From assembly GCA_930367215.1 (NCBI GenBank), contig OV884056.1, positions 46,934,308 to 46,998,307 of the forward strand: a stretch of DNA of 64,000 bases. The letters run 5' to 3'. Under the pieces are notes generated by a model, which saw only the letters and a list, made by a program, of their open reading frames with translations, was not told the origin of the DNA and did no database searches. Shown one piece after another: positions 22,786-35,647 of the stretch. How positions within the stretch are numbered: position 1 is the stretch's first letter; every line of letters starts with the position of its first letter. Both the position numbers and the translations under genes were made by a program. The stretch is from Pollenia angustigena (taxonomy: Eukaryota; Arthropoda; Insecta; Diptera; Polleniidae).

Positions 22786-23183
22786 AATGACGACAATTTT
22801 TTTAATTTAAACTAAAATAATCAATCTAAAAGAGAAAAAAAATCAAAAAATAAGCGTGACCAATAAATTGGTAAAAGTTTAGCTTTATTTTTAACACTTT
22901 TTATTGACTGAACTTTATTTGTAAGAAGGTGCTTGTTTAATGTAATTAAGAAACTGTTGAATGATGTTTGATCCAGCAAACGTTTTCGAATGCAAACAAA
23001 ACATAATTAATTTAAAAAATTTAGTTAAAAAAAAAAAATATTTATTTATTTAAGTTATTTTGGAAACCAAAAAAATATTGAATTTTATTTTAAATAAAGA
23101 CAAAAATTTGTATGAGAATTGAATGAGATGTTTTATTTTAATAGTGTTTTATTAAAACTAAAAAATACGTCAACAGTGACGAA

Positions 23184-23305
23184 TATATGAATCAGTACTG
23201 ACTAGTCAGCTGTGGCCGGTATATGCGTCAGTACTGATCAGTCAGTACTGACTGGTCAGCTGTGTCCGTTATATGCATCAGTACTGACTAGTCAGCTGTG
23301 TCCGG
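23184..23305. repeat. Palindrome-rich minisatellite, unit 7
   Basis: 36+50+36 bp; ACTGATCAG in the middle copy puts one mismatch in the 26-bp palindrome. Confidence 0.9.
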
Positions 23306-24086
23306 TTTTTGAGCACTCAATAATCTTGAGCAACCTACATATAGTTGTCGATATGAAAAGCAATGAATGGGCGCCTAAATATATTCCAGCCAATGGACCA
23401 TACGCATTCCGAAAAAGTACAAAAAGTACCAATTTGATCCATTTTTTACCCCTTAAAAAGTGCCGTATATTTTGTACTTTTTATACCAAATGCAACGAAG
23501 TACTAAAAGTACGAGCTTTGACTCATTTTATTCCCCCAGAAAGTACTCTGTACGTTAATTTAGGTTATGTTTTATATGAATACCAAATTTTTCGAAGAGA
23601 TAAAAAGTAACAGTTTTATCCCAATTTTATCCATTAAAAAATACCGTATATTTTGATCTCGACCATATGCAATCTGTATACCAAATTTATCCAAAAGAGA
23701 AAAAGTATCAAAAGTAAAACATTTTTCGTTTTAACCTCTTAAAATATACCCCACTTGAATCTGGACAATATCTCTGCCAAATTTTTTGAAAATAAGAAAG
23801 TACCAAAACTAAAAGAGAAAAAGTGTTAAAAGTGGCCAAAAAAAAGAAGCAACATTTCTTAAAAATATATATACAAGGTAGATCAAAAAAGACCTACCCC
23901 CACCCATGTTTTATTTTGTAACTAGCTTTTACCCGTGACGTCGTTCACTTTAAGATTTAAAGAAATGGGGTTATCCAGTAAAATATTTACAGAAAATTTA
24001 TTTTGTTTTCTACGTCATTACTTATTTTATGTTAAAATATGTCTATAAACAACATTTTAAGATTTGTTATATTCCGCTAATATAAT

Positions 24087-24995
24087 GGGTGATTTTTTAG
24101 CTATTATCTTTTTGGCAGCACTGGTTTAAACAGCTGACGCACGTTTCGTGTTTTGTTTCACTGTCAAACATCTTCAGTTTGGTCTATAATTTAACCATGA
24201 ATCGTCTTACAAACGAACAACGCTTGCAAATTATTGAATTTTATTATCAAAATGCGTGCTCTGTTAAGAAAATTCATCGCGCGCTTCTTGTGTTCAGCGA
24301 CGAAGCTCATTTTTGGCTCAATGGGTAAGTTAATAAGCCGAATTGTCGATTTTGGAGTGAAGATCAGCCAGAAGCATTGCAAGAGCTATTTATGCATCGA
24401 GAAAAAGTCACAGTTTGGTGCGGTTTATGGGCTGGTGGCATCATTGGACCGTTCCAAGATGATGCGAATCGTAACGTAACTGTGAATGGTGAGCGCTACC
24501 GTGAGATGATATCCAACTTTTTTTTTGCCCAAAATGCAAGAGCTTGTTGACTTGCACGACATGTGGTTTCAACAAGACGGTGCCACATGCCACACAGCAC
24601 GCTTAACAATGGACTTATTGAGAGGCGAGTTCGGTGAACATTTTATTTCACGTTCGGGACCGGTCAATTGGCCGCCTAGATCGTGCGATTTAACGTCTTT
24701 AGACTATTTTTTGTGCGGCTACGTTAAAGCTCATGTCTATACACACATGCCCGCTTCAATTGACGCATTGGAAGAAAACATTGAAGCATTTATTCGTGAG
24801 ATACCGGCCGAAATGTTGGAAACAGAATGCCAACATTGGACTAAGCGGATGGACCATTTGAGGCGCAATCACGGTCAACATTTGCATGAAATAATCTTCA
24901 AACATTTAATTATATGGACCGTACTATCGATTCAAATAAAGATTTCATGCATTTTTCTGAATTTTATGAGTTTTTTTTACAACTTTCCTATAGCT
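24087..24995 (+). mobile_element. Mariner-like remnant, unit 7
   Basis: ATG 24197, fixed stop at codon 44. A ninth T in the run near 24518-24526 adds a frameshift between the first and second catalytic Asp. The same change is in unit 10. Confidence 0.85.
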
Positions 24996-25851
24996 CCCCT
25001 ACAAGAAATGGATGACCGAAACTAATACACACGCACTATTTTTGTTTGTTTTTATTGTTACAAGTGGCGTTGCCACTCGTGTGCGTTTGTATACCAAATT
25101 AGGAATATTTTGCAAAGCCCAAATTTTATTAATCTTTTCTTCTTATTTTTATATATACTTAATAATATGTTGAATATATCTGTTAATACGTTTCATAAAT
25201 TTTAATAATTATAAGAATTTAGCTAAATTTGTATTAATTATTTAAAAAAAAAGTGGTGGAATTTTGGGAATTGCTGTTGTTAAAAACATTTTAGGAAGAA
25301 ATGTTTGCTAGTGGCAACGCTAATTACTCCAGGAATGAAATGCGTATGTAAGAGTGAAACAACGAATGTATGTTAGACAGTTTCATTTTTGAATGGAATG
25401 TGTAAAATATGTAAAAAATTCAAGATTAATTTTAAAAGCGAAAGGAATTTTATGAAATTGTGACGTGCGCCCATTATATTATTTAAAATAAATATAAAAA
25501 AAGTGAAATAAAAATTGACAGTGACAATAAAGAGTGATAAAAAATAATATTTGCCTTGACAGAAAGCAAGAATTGAGTGACAATAAAAATAACACAAATA
25601 CCTATTAAAATATAAAAAAGTGACAATAAGATAGAAAATACCTATTAAGAAATTAAATTAAATAATAAAAGTATACTTTTTGTGATAAAAGATAACTATG
25701 AAAAAAAGACGTTTGCAAAATTGTCTATCATTGGAAAAAAAGACATTTGAGTCCAAAATTAAAATGTATAGAAGGTTAATAGAAAACGAAGATAGTGCAC
25801 GAAGTGAAAGATCTAGTATACAACCTGTTCCATCAATAAGCTAAAATTCTA

Positions 25852-26431
25852 ATGGAGTGTAAAGTAGGCATAAAAAAAGCCCAAGAGTACCTCAGCCGCA
25901 TGACAGGAGAGACTTCTGATCAAGGGCTTGATGAGACCGCCAGCATGCTCCCCTTGCGGACCACAACAGCAGTGCAAGAAATAGAGGAGAAGCTAGACTC
26001 CGATTACGCTCAGGCCATGGTAACAATCACAATATTTTATATATTTTACTTGCTCAAACAGTAATTCAACTTCTTTACAGAAGTCCTATATTCATAAAAT
26101 TAAAGGTGTTTCTTTAGATGTTGGCAGTGTTTTTAGTGCATCGTTTGCAGATGATTTGCTATATAAATATAATTGGGATGGAAGGTGGGGAAAACTTCCG
26201 TTGTCAAATCTCACGCTGCTAAATAAAATTGTAAGAGGTATGTACAGACATTAAATAATTTTAGTCTTTGAATATTTAACATTTCTGTCTTTTTTTTTAC
26301 TTCATATTTTAGATGTTTTTCAGAACCTAGGAGCCCGGGAGTATGAAAAAAGTATAAGAAAAGCGGTTGAACGTGCCCACCATAGGGTAAAGCAACAAAA
26401 ATACATAAAAGAAAAAGGGGTTAATAAATAA
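25852..26431 (+). CDS. DUF4806-like domain protein, three exons (unit 8)
   Basis: Exons 25852-26019, 26081-26237 and 26313-26431; introns 61 and 75 bp. Intact. I74F (GTTTTTAGT) and G117R (GCCCGGGAG), shared only with unit 11. Confidence 0.6.
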
Positions 26432-26829
26432 AATGACGACAATTTTTTTAATTTAAACTAAAATAATCAATCTAAAAGAGAAAAAAAATCAAAAAATAAG
26501 CGTGACCAATAAATTGGTAAAAGTTTAGCTTTATTTTTAACACTTTTTATTGACTGAACTTTATTTGTAAGAAGGTGCTTGTTTAATGTAATTAAGAAAC
26601 TGTTGAATGATGTTTGATCCAGCAAACGTTTTCGAATGCAAACAAAACATAATTAATTTAAAAAATTTAGTTAAAAAAAAAAAATATTTATTTATTTAAG
26701 TTATTTTGGAAACCAAAAAAATATTGAATTTTATTTTAAATAAAGACAAAAATTTGTATGAGAATTGAATGAGATGTTTTATTTTAATAGTGTTTTATTA
26801 AAACTAAAAAATACGTCAACAGTGACGAA

Positions 26830-26951
26830 TATATGAATCAGTACTGACTAGTCAGCTGTGGCCGGTATATGCGTCAGTACTGACCAGTCAGTACTGACTG
26901 GTCAGCTGTGTCCGTTATATGCATCAGTACTGACTAGTCAGCTGTGTCCGG
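26830..26951. repeat. Palindrome-rich minisatellite, unit 8
   Basis: 36+50+36 bp, perfect 26-bp palindrome. Confidence 0.9.
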
Positions 26952-27732
26952 TTTTTGAGCACTCAATAATCTTGAGCAACCTACATATAGTTGTCGATAT
27001 GAAAAGCAATGAATGGGTGCCTAAATATATTCCAGCCAATGGACCATACGCATTCCGAAAAAGTACAAAAAGTACCAATTTGATCCATTTTTTACCCCTT
27101 AAAAAGTGCCGTATATTTTGTACTTTTTATACCAAATGCAACGAAGTACTAAAAGTACGAGCTTTGACTCATTTTATTCCCCCAGAAAGTACTCTGTACG
27201 TTAATTTAGGTTATGTTTTATATGAATACCAAATTTTTCGAAGAGATAAAAAGTAACAGTTTTATCCCAATTTTATCCATTAAAAAATACCGTATATTTT
27301 GATCTCGACCATATGCAATCTGTATACCAAATTTATCCAAAAGAGAAAAAGTATCAAAAGTAAAACATTTTTCGTTTTAACCTCTTAAAATATACCCCAC
27401 TTAAATCTGGACAATATCTCTAGCCAAATTTTTTTAAAATAAGAAAGTACCAAAACTAAAAGAGAAAAAGTGTTAAAAGTTGCCAAAAAAAGAAGCAACA
27501 TTTCTTAAAAATATATATACAAGGTAGATCAAAAAAGACCTACCCCCACCCATGTTTTATTTTGTAACTAGCTTTTACCCGCGACGTCGTTCACTTTAAG
27601 ATTTAAAGAAATGGGGTTATCCAGTAAAATATTTACAGAAAATTTATTTTGTTTTCTACGTCATTACTTATTTTATGTTAAAATATGTCTATAAACAACA
27701 TTTTAAGATTTGTTATATTCCGCTAATATAAT

Positions 27733-28499
27733 GGGTGATTTTTTAGCTATTATCTTTTTGGCAGCACTGGTTTAAACAGCTGACGCACGTTTCGTGTTTT
27801 GTTTCACTGTCAAACATCTTCAGTTTGGTCTATAATTTAACCATGAATCGTCTTACAAACGAACAACGCTTGCAAATTATTGAATTTTATTATCAAAATG
27901 CGTGCTCTGTTAAGAAAATTCATCGCGCGCTTCTTGTGTTCAGCGACGAAGCTCATTTTTGGCTCAATGGGTAAGTTAATAAGCCGAATTGTCGATTTTG
28001 GAGTGAAGATCAGCCAGAAGCATTGCAAGAGCTATTTATGCATCGAGAAAAAGTCACAGTTTGGTGCGGTTTATGGGCTGGTGCAAGAGCTTGTTGACTT
28101 GCACGACATGTGGTTTCAACAAGACGGTGCCACATGCCACACAGCACGCTTAACAATGGACTTATTGAGAGGCGAGTTCGGTGAACATTTTATTTCACGT
28201 TCGGGACCGGTCAATTGGCCGCCTAGTTCGTGCGATTTAACGTCACACACATGCCCGCTTCAATTGACGCATTGGAAGAAAACATTGAAGCATTTATTCG
28301 TGAGATACCGGCCGAAATGTTGGAAACAGAATGCCAACATTGGACTAAGCGGATGGACCATTTGAGGCGCAATCACGGTCAACATTTGCATGAAATAATC
28401 TTCAAACATTTAATTATATGGACCGTACTATCGATTCAAATAAAGATTTCATGCATTTTTCTGAATTTTATGAGTTTTTTTTACAACTTTCCTATAGCT
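27733..28499 (+). mobile_element. Mariner-like remnant, unit 8, with 98-bp and 43-bp deletions
   Basis: ATG 27843, fixed stop at codon 44. 98 bp are missing at 28082/28083, removing GGIIGPF through FFLPK, and 43 bp at about 28243, removing the third catalytic Asp block. The first deletion shifts frame and the second restores it (total 141 bp, 47 codons). TCGTGC is preceded by CCTAGT rather than CCTAGA. Confidence 0.86.
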
Positions 28500-29353
28500 C
28501 CCCTACAAGAAATGGATGACCGAAACTAATACACACGCACTATTTTTGTTTGTTTTTATTGTTACAAGTGGCGTTGCCACTCGTGTGCGTTTGTATACCA
28601 AATTAGGAATATTTTGCAAAGCCCAAATTTTATTACTTTTCTTCTTATTTTTATATATACTTAATAATATGTTGAATATATCTGTTAATACGTTTCATAA
28701 ATTTTAATAATTATAAGAATTTAGCTAAATTTGTATTAATTATTTAAAAAAAAAGTGGTGGAATTTTGGGAATTGCTGTTGTTAAAAACATTTTAGGAAG
28801 AAATGTTTGCTAGTGGCAACGCTAATTACTCCAGGAATGAAATGCGTATGTAAGAGTGAAACAACGAATGTATGTTAGACAGTTTCATTTTTGAATGGAA
28901 TGTGTAAAATATGTAAAAAATTCAAGATTAATTTTAAAAGCGAAAGGAATTTTATGAAATTGTGACGTGCGCCCATTATATTATTTAAAATAAATATAAA
29001 AAAAGTGAAACAAAAATTGACAGTGACAATAAAGAGTGATAAAAAATAATATTTGCCTTGACAGAAAGCAAGAATTGAGTGACAATAAAAATAACACAAA
29101 TACCTATTAAAATATAAAAAAGTGACAATAAGATAGAAAATACCTATTAAGAAATTAAATTAAATAATAAAAGTATACTTTTTGTGATAAAAGATAACTA
29201 TGAAAAAAAGACGTTTGCAAAATTGTCTATCATTGGAAAAAAAGACATTTGAGTCCAAAATTAAAATGTATAGAAGGTTAATAGAAAACGAAGATAGTGC
29301 ACGAAGTGAAAGATCTAATATACAACCTGTTCCATCAATAAGCTAAAATTCTA

Positions 29354-29934
29354 ATGGAGTGTAAAGTAGGCATAAAAAAAGCCCAAGAGTACCTCAGCCG
29401 CATGACAGGAGAGACTTCTGATCAAGGGCTTGATGAGACCGCCAGCATGCTCCCCTTGCGGACCACAACAGCAGTGCAAGAAATAGAGGAGAAGCTAGAC
29501 TCCGATTACGTTCAGGCCATGGTAACAATCACAATATTTTATATATTTTACTTGCTCAAACAGTAATTCAACTTCTTTACAGAAGTCCTATATTCATAAA
29601 ATTAAAGGTGTTTCTTTAGATGTTGGCAGTGTTATTAGTGCATCGTTTGCAGATGATTTGCTATATAAATATAATTGGGATGGAAGGTGGGGAAAACTTC
29701 CGTTGTCAAATCGCACGCTGCTAAATAAAATTGTAAGAGGTATGTACAGACATTAAATAATTTTAGTCTTTGAATATTTAACATTTCTGTCTTTTTTTTT
29801 TACTTCATATTTTAGATGTTTTTCAGAACCTAGGAGCCGGGGAGTATGAAAAAAGTATAAGAAAAGCGGTTGAACGTGCCCACCATAGGGTAAAGCAACA
29901 AAAATACATAAAAGAAAAAGGGGTTAATAAATAA
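29354..29934 (+). CDS. DUF4806-like domain protein, three exons (unit 9)
   Basis: Exons 29354-29521, 29583-29739 and 29816-29934; introns 61 and 76 bp. Intact. A53V and L100R as in unit 7, which places this half of unit 9 in type A. Confidence 0.6.
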
Positions 29935-30332
29935 AATGACGACAATTTTTTTAATTTAAACTAAAATAATCAATCTAAAAGAGAAAAAAAATCAAAAAAT
30001 AAGCGTGACCAATAAATTGGTAAAAGTTTAGCTTTATTTTTAACACTTTTTATTGACTGAACTTTATTTGTAAGAAGGTGCTTGTTTAATGTAATTAAGA
30101 AACTGTTGAATGATGTTTGATCCAGCAAACGTTTTCGAATGCAAACAAAACATAATTAATTTAAAAAATTTAGTTAAAAAAAAAAAATATTTATTTATTT
30201 AAGTTATTTTGGAAACCAAAAAAATATTGAATTTTATTTTAAATAAAGACAAAAATTTGTATGAGAATTGAATGAGATGTTTTATTTTAATAGTGTTTTA
30301 TTAAAACTAAAAAATACGTCAACAGTGACGAA

Positions 30333-30454
30333 TATATGAATCAGTACTGACTAGTCAGCTGTGGCCGGTATATGCGTCAGTACTGATCAGTCAGTACTGA
30401 CTGGTCAGCTGTGTCCGTTATATGCATCAGTACTGACTAGTCAGCTGTGTCCGG
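30333..30454. repeat. Palindrome-rich minisatellite, unit 9
   Basis: 36+50+36 bp with the ACTGATCAG type A variant. Confidence 0.9.
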
Positions 30455-31235
30455 TTTTTGAGCACTCAATAATATTGAGCAACCTACATATAGTTGTCGA
30501 TATGAAAAGCAATGAATGGGCGCCTAAATATATTCCAGCCAATGGACCATACGCATTCCGAAAAAGTACAAAAAGTACCAATTTGATCCATTTTTTACCC
30601 CTTAAAAAGTGCCGTATATTTTGTACTTTTTATACCAAATGCAACGAAGTACTAAAAGTACGAGCTTTGACTCATTTTATTCCCCCAGAAAGTACTCTGT
30701 ACGTTAATTTAGGTTATGTTTTATATGAATACCAAATTTTTCGAAGAGATAAAAAGTAACAGTTTTATCCCAATTTTATCCATTAAAAAATACCGTATAT
30801 TTTGATCTCGACCATATGCAATCTGTATACCAAATTTATCCAAAAGAGAAAAAGTATCAAAAGTAAAACATTTTTCGTTTTAACCTCTTAAAATATACCC
30901 CACTTAAATCTGGACAATATCTCTCCCAAATTTTTTGAAAATAAGAAAGTACCAAAACTAAAAGAGAAAAAGTGTTAAAAGTGGCCAAAAAAAAGAAGCA
31001 ACATTTCTTAAAAATATATATACAAGGTAGATCAAAAAAGACCTACCCCCACCCATGTTTTATTTTGTAACTAGCTTTTACCCGTGACGTCGTTCACTTT
31101 AAGATTTAAAGAAATGGGGTTATCCAGTAAAATATTTACAGAAAATTTATTTTGTTTTCTACGTCATTACTTATTTTATGTTAAAATATGTCTATAAACA
31201 ACATTTTAAGATTTGTTATATTCCGCTAATATAAT

Positions 31236-32002
31236 GGGTGATTTTTTAGCTATTATCTTTTTGGCAGCACTGGTTTAAACAGCTGACGCACGTTTCGTGT
31301 TTTGTTTCACTGTCAAACATCTTCAGTTTGGTCTATAATTTAACCATGAATCGTCTTACAAACGAACAACGCTTGCAAATTATTGAATTTTATTATCAAA
31401 ATGCGTGCTCTGTTAAGAAAATTCATCGCGCGCTTCTTGTGTTCAGCGACGAAGCTCATTTTTGGCTCAATGGGTAAGTTAATAAGCCGAATTGTCGATT
31501 TTGGAGTGAAGATCAGCCAGAAGCATTGCAAGAGCTATTTATGCATCGAGAAAAAGTCACAGTTTGGTGCGGTTTATGGGCTGGTTCAAGAGCTTGTTGA
31601 CTTGCACGACATGTGGTTTCAACAAGACGGTGCCACATGCCACACAGCACGCTTAACAATGGACTTATTGAGAGGCGAGTTCGGTGAACATTTTATTTCA
31701 CGTTCGGGACCGGTCAATTGGCCGCCTAGTTCGTGCGATTTAACGTCACACACATGCCCGCTTCAATTGACGCATTGGAAGAAAACATTGAAGCATTTAT
31801 TCGTGAGATACCGGCCGAAATGTTGGAAACAGAATGCCAACATTGGACTAAGCGGATGGACCATTTGAGGCGCAATCACGGTCAACATTTGCATGAAATA
31901 ATCTTCAAACATTTAATTATATGGACCGTACTATCGATTCAAATAAAGATTTCATGCATTTTTCTGAATTTTATGAGTTTTTTTTACAACTTTCCTATAG
32001 CT
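31236..32002 (+). mobile_element. Mariner-like remnant, unit 9, with 98-bp and 43-bp deletions
   Basis: ATG 31346, fixed stop at codon 44. Same two deletions and the same CCTAGT change as unit 8, but the first junction reads GGTTCAAG instead of GGTGCAAG. The deletions mark this half of unit 9 as type B. Confidence 0.86.
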
Positions 32003-32856
32003 CCCCTACAAGAAATGGATGACCGAAACTAATACACACGCACTATTTTTGTTTGTTTTTATTGTTACAAGTGGCGTTGCCACTCGTGTGCGTTTGTATA
32101 CCAAATTAGGAATATTTTGCAAAGCCCAAATTTTATTACTTTTCTTCTTATTTTTATATATACTTAATAATATGTTGAATATATCTGTTAATACGTTTCA
32201 TAAATTTTAATAATTATAAGAATTTAGCTAAATTTGTATTAATTATTTAAAAAAAAAGTGGTGGAATTTTGGGAATTGCTGTTGTTAAAAACATTTTAGG
32301 AAGAAATGTTTGCTAGTGGCAACGCTAATTACTCCAGGAATGAAATGCGTATGTAAGAGTGAAACAACGAATGTATGTTAGACAGTTTCATTTTTGAATG
32401 GAATGTGTAAAATATGTAAAAAATTCAAGATTAATTTTAAAAGCGAAAGGAATTTTATGAAATTGTGACGTGCGCCCATTATATTATTTAAAATAAATAT
32501 AAAAAAAGTGAAACAAAAATTGACAGTGACAATAAAGAGTGATAAAAAATAATATTTGCCTTGACAGAAAGCAAGAATTGAGTGACAATAAAAATAACAC
32601 AAATACCTATTAAAATATAAAAAAGTGACAATAAGATAGAAAATACCTATTAAGAAATTAAATTAAATAATAAAAGTATACTTTTTGTGATAAAAGATAA
32701 CTATGAAAAAAAGACGTTTGCAAAATTGTCTATCATTGGAAAAAAAGACATTTGAGTCCAAAATTAAAATGTATAGAAGGTTAATAGAAAACGAAGATAG
32801 TGCACGAAGTGAAAGATCTAATATACAACCTGTTCCATCAATAAGCTAAAATTCTA

Positions 32857-33437
32857 ATGGAGTGTAAAGTAGGCATAAAAAAAGCCCAAGAGTACCTCAG
32901 CCGCATGACAGGAGAGACTTCTGATCAAGGGCTTGATGAGACCGCCAGCATGCTCCCCTTGCGGACCACAACAGCAGTGCAAGAAATAGAGGAGAAGCTA
33001 GACTCCGATTAAGTTCAGGCCATGGTAACAATCACAATATTTTATATATTTTACTTGCTCAAACAGTAATTCAACTTCTTTACAGAAGTCCTATATTCAT
33101 AAAATTAAAGGTGTTTCTTTAGATGTTGGCAGTGTTATTAGTGCATCGTTTGCAGATGATTTGCTATATAAATATAATTGGGATGGAAGGTGGGGAAAAC
33201 TTCCGTTGTCAAATCGCACGCTGCTAAATAAAATTGTAAGAGGTATGTACAGACATTAAATAATTTTAGTCTTTGAATATTTAACATTTCTGTCTTTTTT
33301 TTTTACTTCATATTTTAGATGTTTTTCAGAACCTAGGAGCCGGGGAGTATGAAAAAAGTATAAGAAAAGCGGTTGAACGTGCCCACCATAGGGTAAAGTA
33401 ACAAAAATACATAAAAGAAAAAGGGGTTAATAAATAA
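32857..33437 (+). pseudogene. DUF4806-like gene, unit 10: two premature stops
   Basis: Exons 32857-33024, 33086-33242 and 33319-33437 by alignment. TAA at 33010-33012 replaces the Tyr52 codon, and a second TAA at 33399-33401 replaces a Gln codon in exon 3. L100R is present. The next base after the first stop keeps the GTT of type A, so this copy descends from a unit 7-like gene and decayed afterwards. Confidence 0.65.
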
Positions 33438-33835
33438 AATGACGACAATTTTTTTAATTTAAACTAAAATAATCAATCTAAAAGAGAAAAAAAATCAAAA
33501 AATAAGCGTGACCAATAAATTGGTAAAAGTTTAGCTTTATTTTTAACACTTTTTATTGACTGAACTTTATTTGTAAGAAGGTGCTTGTTTAATGTAATTA
33601 AGAAACTGTTGAATGATGTTTGATCCAGCAAACGTTTTCGAATGCAAACAAAACATAATTAATTTAAAAAATTTAGTTAAAAAAAAAAAATATTTATTTA
33701 TTTAAGTTATTTTGGAAACCAAAAAAATATTGAATTTTATTTTAAATAAAGACAAAAATTTGTATGAGAATTGAATGAGATGTTTTATTTTAATAGTGTT
33801 TTATTAAAACTAAAAAATACGTCAACAGTGACGAA

Positions 33836-33957
33836 TATATGAATCAGTACTGACTAGTCAGCAGTGGCCGGTATATGCGTCAGTACTGATCAGTCAGTAC
33901 TGACTGGTCAGCTGTGTCCGTTATATGCATCAGTACTGACTAGTCAGCTGTGTCCGG
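33836..33957. repeat. Palindrome-rich minisatellite, unit 10
   Basis: 36+50+36 bp with ACTGATCAG and a private GTCAGCAGTGG in copy 1. Confidence 0.9.
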
Positions 33958-34738
33958 TTTTTGAGCACTCAATAATCTTGAGCAACCTACATATAGTTGT
34001 CGATATGAAAAGCAATGAATGGGCGCCTAAATATATTCCAGCCAATGGACCATACGCATTCCGAAAAAGTACAAAAAGTACCAATTTGATCCATTTTTTA
34101 CCCCTTAAAAAGTGCCGTATATTTTGTACTTTTTATACCAAATGCAACGAAGTACTAAAAGTACGAGCTTTGACTCATTTTATTCCCCCAGAAAGTACTC
34201 TGTACGTTAATTTAGGTTATGTTTTATATGAATACCAAATTTTTCGAAGAGATAAAAAGTAACAGTTTTATCCCAATTTTATCCATTAAAAAATACCGTA
34301 TATTTTGATCTCGACCATATGCAATCTGTATACCAAATTTATCCAAAAGAGAAAAAGTATCAAAAGTAAAACATTTTTCGTTTTAACCTCTTAAAATATA
34401 CCCCACTTAAATCTGGACAATATCTCTGCCAAATTTTTTGAAAATAAGAAAGTACCAAAACTAAAAGAGAAAAAGTGTTAAAAGTGGCCAAAAAAAAGAA
34501 GCAACATTTCTTAAAAATATATATACAAGGTAGATCAAAAAAGACCTACCCCCACCCATGTTTTATTTTGTAACTAGCTTTTACCCGTGACGTCGTTCAC
34601 TTTAAGATTTAAAGAAATGGGGTTATCCAGTAAAATATTTACAGAAAATTTATTTTGTTTTCTACGTCATTACTTATTTTATGTTAAAATATGTCTATAA
34701 ACAACATTTTAAGATTTGTTATATTCCGCTAATATAAT

Positions 34739-35647
34739 GGGTGATTTTTTAGCTATTATCTTTTTGGCAGCACTGGTTTAAACAGCTGACGCACGTTTCG
34801 TGTTTTGTTTCACTGTCAAACATCTTCAGTTTGGTCTATAATTTAACCATGAATCGTCTTACAAACGAACAACGCTTGCAAATTATTGAATTTTATTATC
34901 AAAATGCGTGCTCTGTTAAGAAAATTCATCGCGCGCTTCTTGTGTTCAGCGACGAAGCTCATTTTTGGCTCAATGGGTAAGTTAATAAGCCGAATTGTCG
35001 ATTTTGGAGTGAAGATCAGCCAGAAGCATTGCAAGAGCTATTTATGCATCGAGAAAAAGTCACAGTTTGGTGCGGTTTATGGGCTGGTGGCATCATTGGA
35101 CCGTTCCAAGATGATGCGAATCGTAACGTAACTGTGAATGGTGAGCGCTACCGTGAGATGATATCCAACTTTTTTTTTGCCCAAAATGCAAGAGCTTGTT
35201 GACTTGCACGACATGTGGTTTCAACAAGACGGTGCCACATGCCACACAGCACGCTTAACAATGGACTTATTGAGAGGCGAGTTCGGTGAACATTTTATTT
35301 CACGTTCGGGACCGGTCAATTGGCCGCCTAGATCGTGCGATTTAACGTCTTTAGACTATTTTTTGTGCGGCTACGTTAAAGCTCATGTCTATACACACAT
35401 GCCCGCTTCAATTGACGCATTGGAAGAAAACATTGAAGCATTTATTCGTGAGATACCGGCCGAAATGTTGGAAACAGAATGCCAACATTGGACTAAGCGG
35501 ATGGACCATTTGAGGCGCAATCACGGTCAACATTTGCATGAAATAATCTTCAAACATTTAATTATATGGACCGTACTATCGATTCAAATAAAGATTTCAT
35601 GCATTTTTCTGAATTTTATGAGTTTTTTTTACAACTTTCCTATAGCT
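34739..35647 (+). mobile_element. Mariner-like remnant, unit 10
   Basis: ATG 34849, fixed stop at codon 44. Extra T in the run near 35170 as in unit 7; otherwise the majority sequence to 35677. Confidence 0.85.

Larger units (their letters stand above)
21802..25448 (+). repeat. Array unit 7 (3647 bp, type A)
   Basis: Type A, shared with unit 10 and with the front of unit 9: A53V site changed (GTT in place of GCT, or its derivative), L100R, ACTGATCAGTCAG in the middle minisatellite copy, ATCTCTGCC and AAAAGTGGCC near 23772-23836, and an extra T in the T-run of the mariner remnant near 24520. The 48-codon ORF is at 22051-22197. Confidence 0.95.
25449..28950 (+). repeat. Array unit 8 (3502 bp, type B, deleted mariner)
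   Basis: Type B, shared with unit 11: GATCTAGTATA in the 48-codon ORF (25698-25844), I74F and G117R in the DUF4806-like protein, AATGGGTGCC near 27013, TTTTTTTAAAATAAG near 27428, CCCGCGACG near 27579, 98-bp and 43-bp deletions in the mariner remnant, and a 2-bp loss near 28634. Confidence 0.95.
28951..32453 (+). repeat. Array unit 9 (3503 bp, A/B recombinant)
   Basis: The front has type A markers of units 7/10 (A53V, L100R, ACTGATCAG, AAAAGTGGCC, CCCGTGACG). The back has type B markers of units 8/11 (98-bp and 43-bp mariner deletions, 2-bp tail loss). The switch lies between about 31085 and 31586. The leader has GTGAAACAAAAATTG, shared only with unit 10. Private changes include AATAATATTGAGC near 30472 and GGTTCAAG at the deletion junction. 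The 48-codon ORF is at 29200-29346. Confidence 0.94.
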
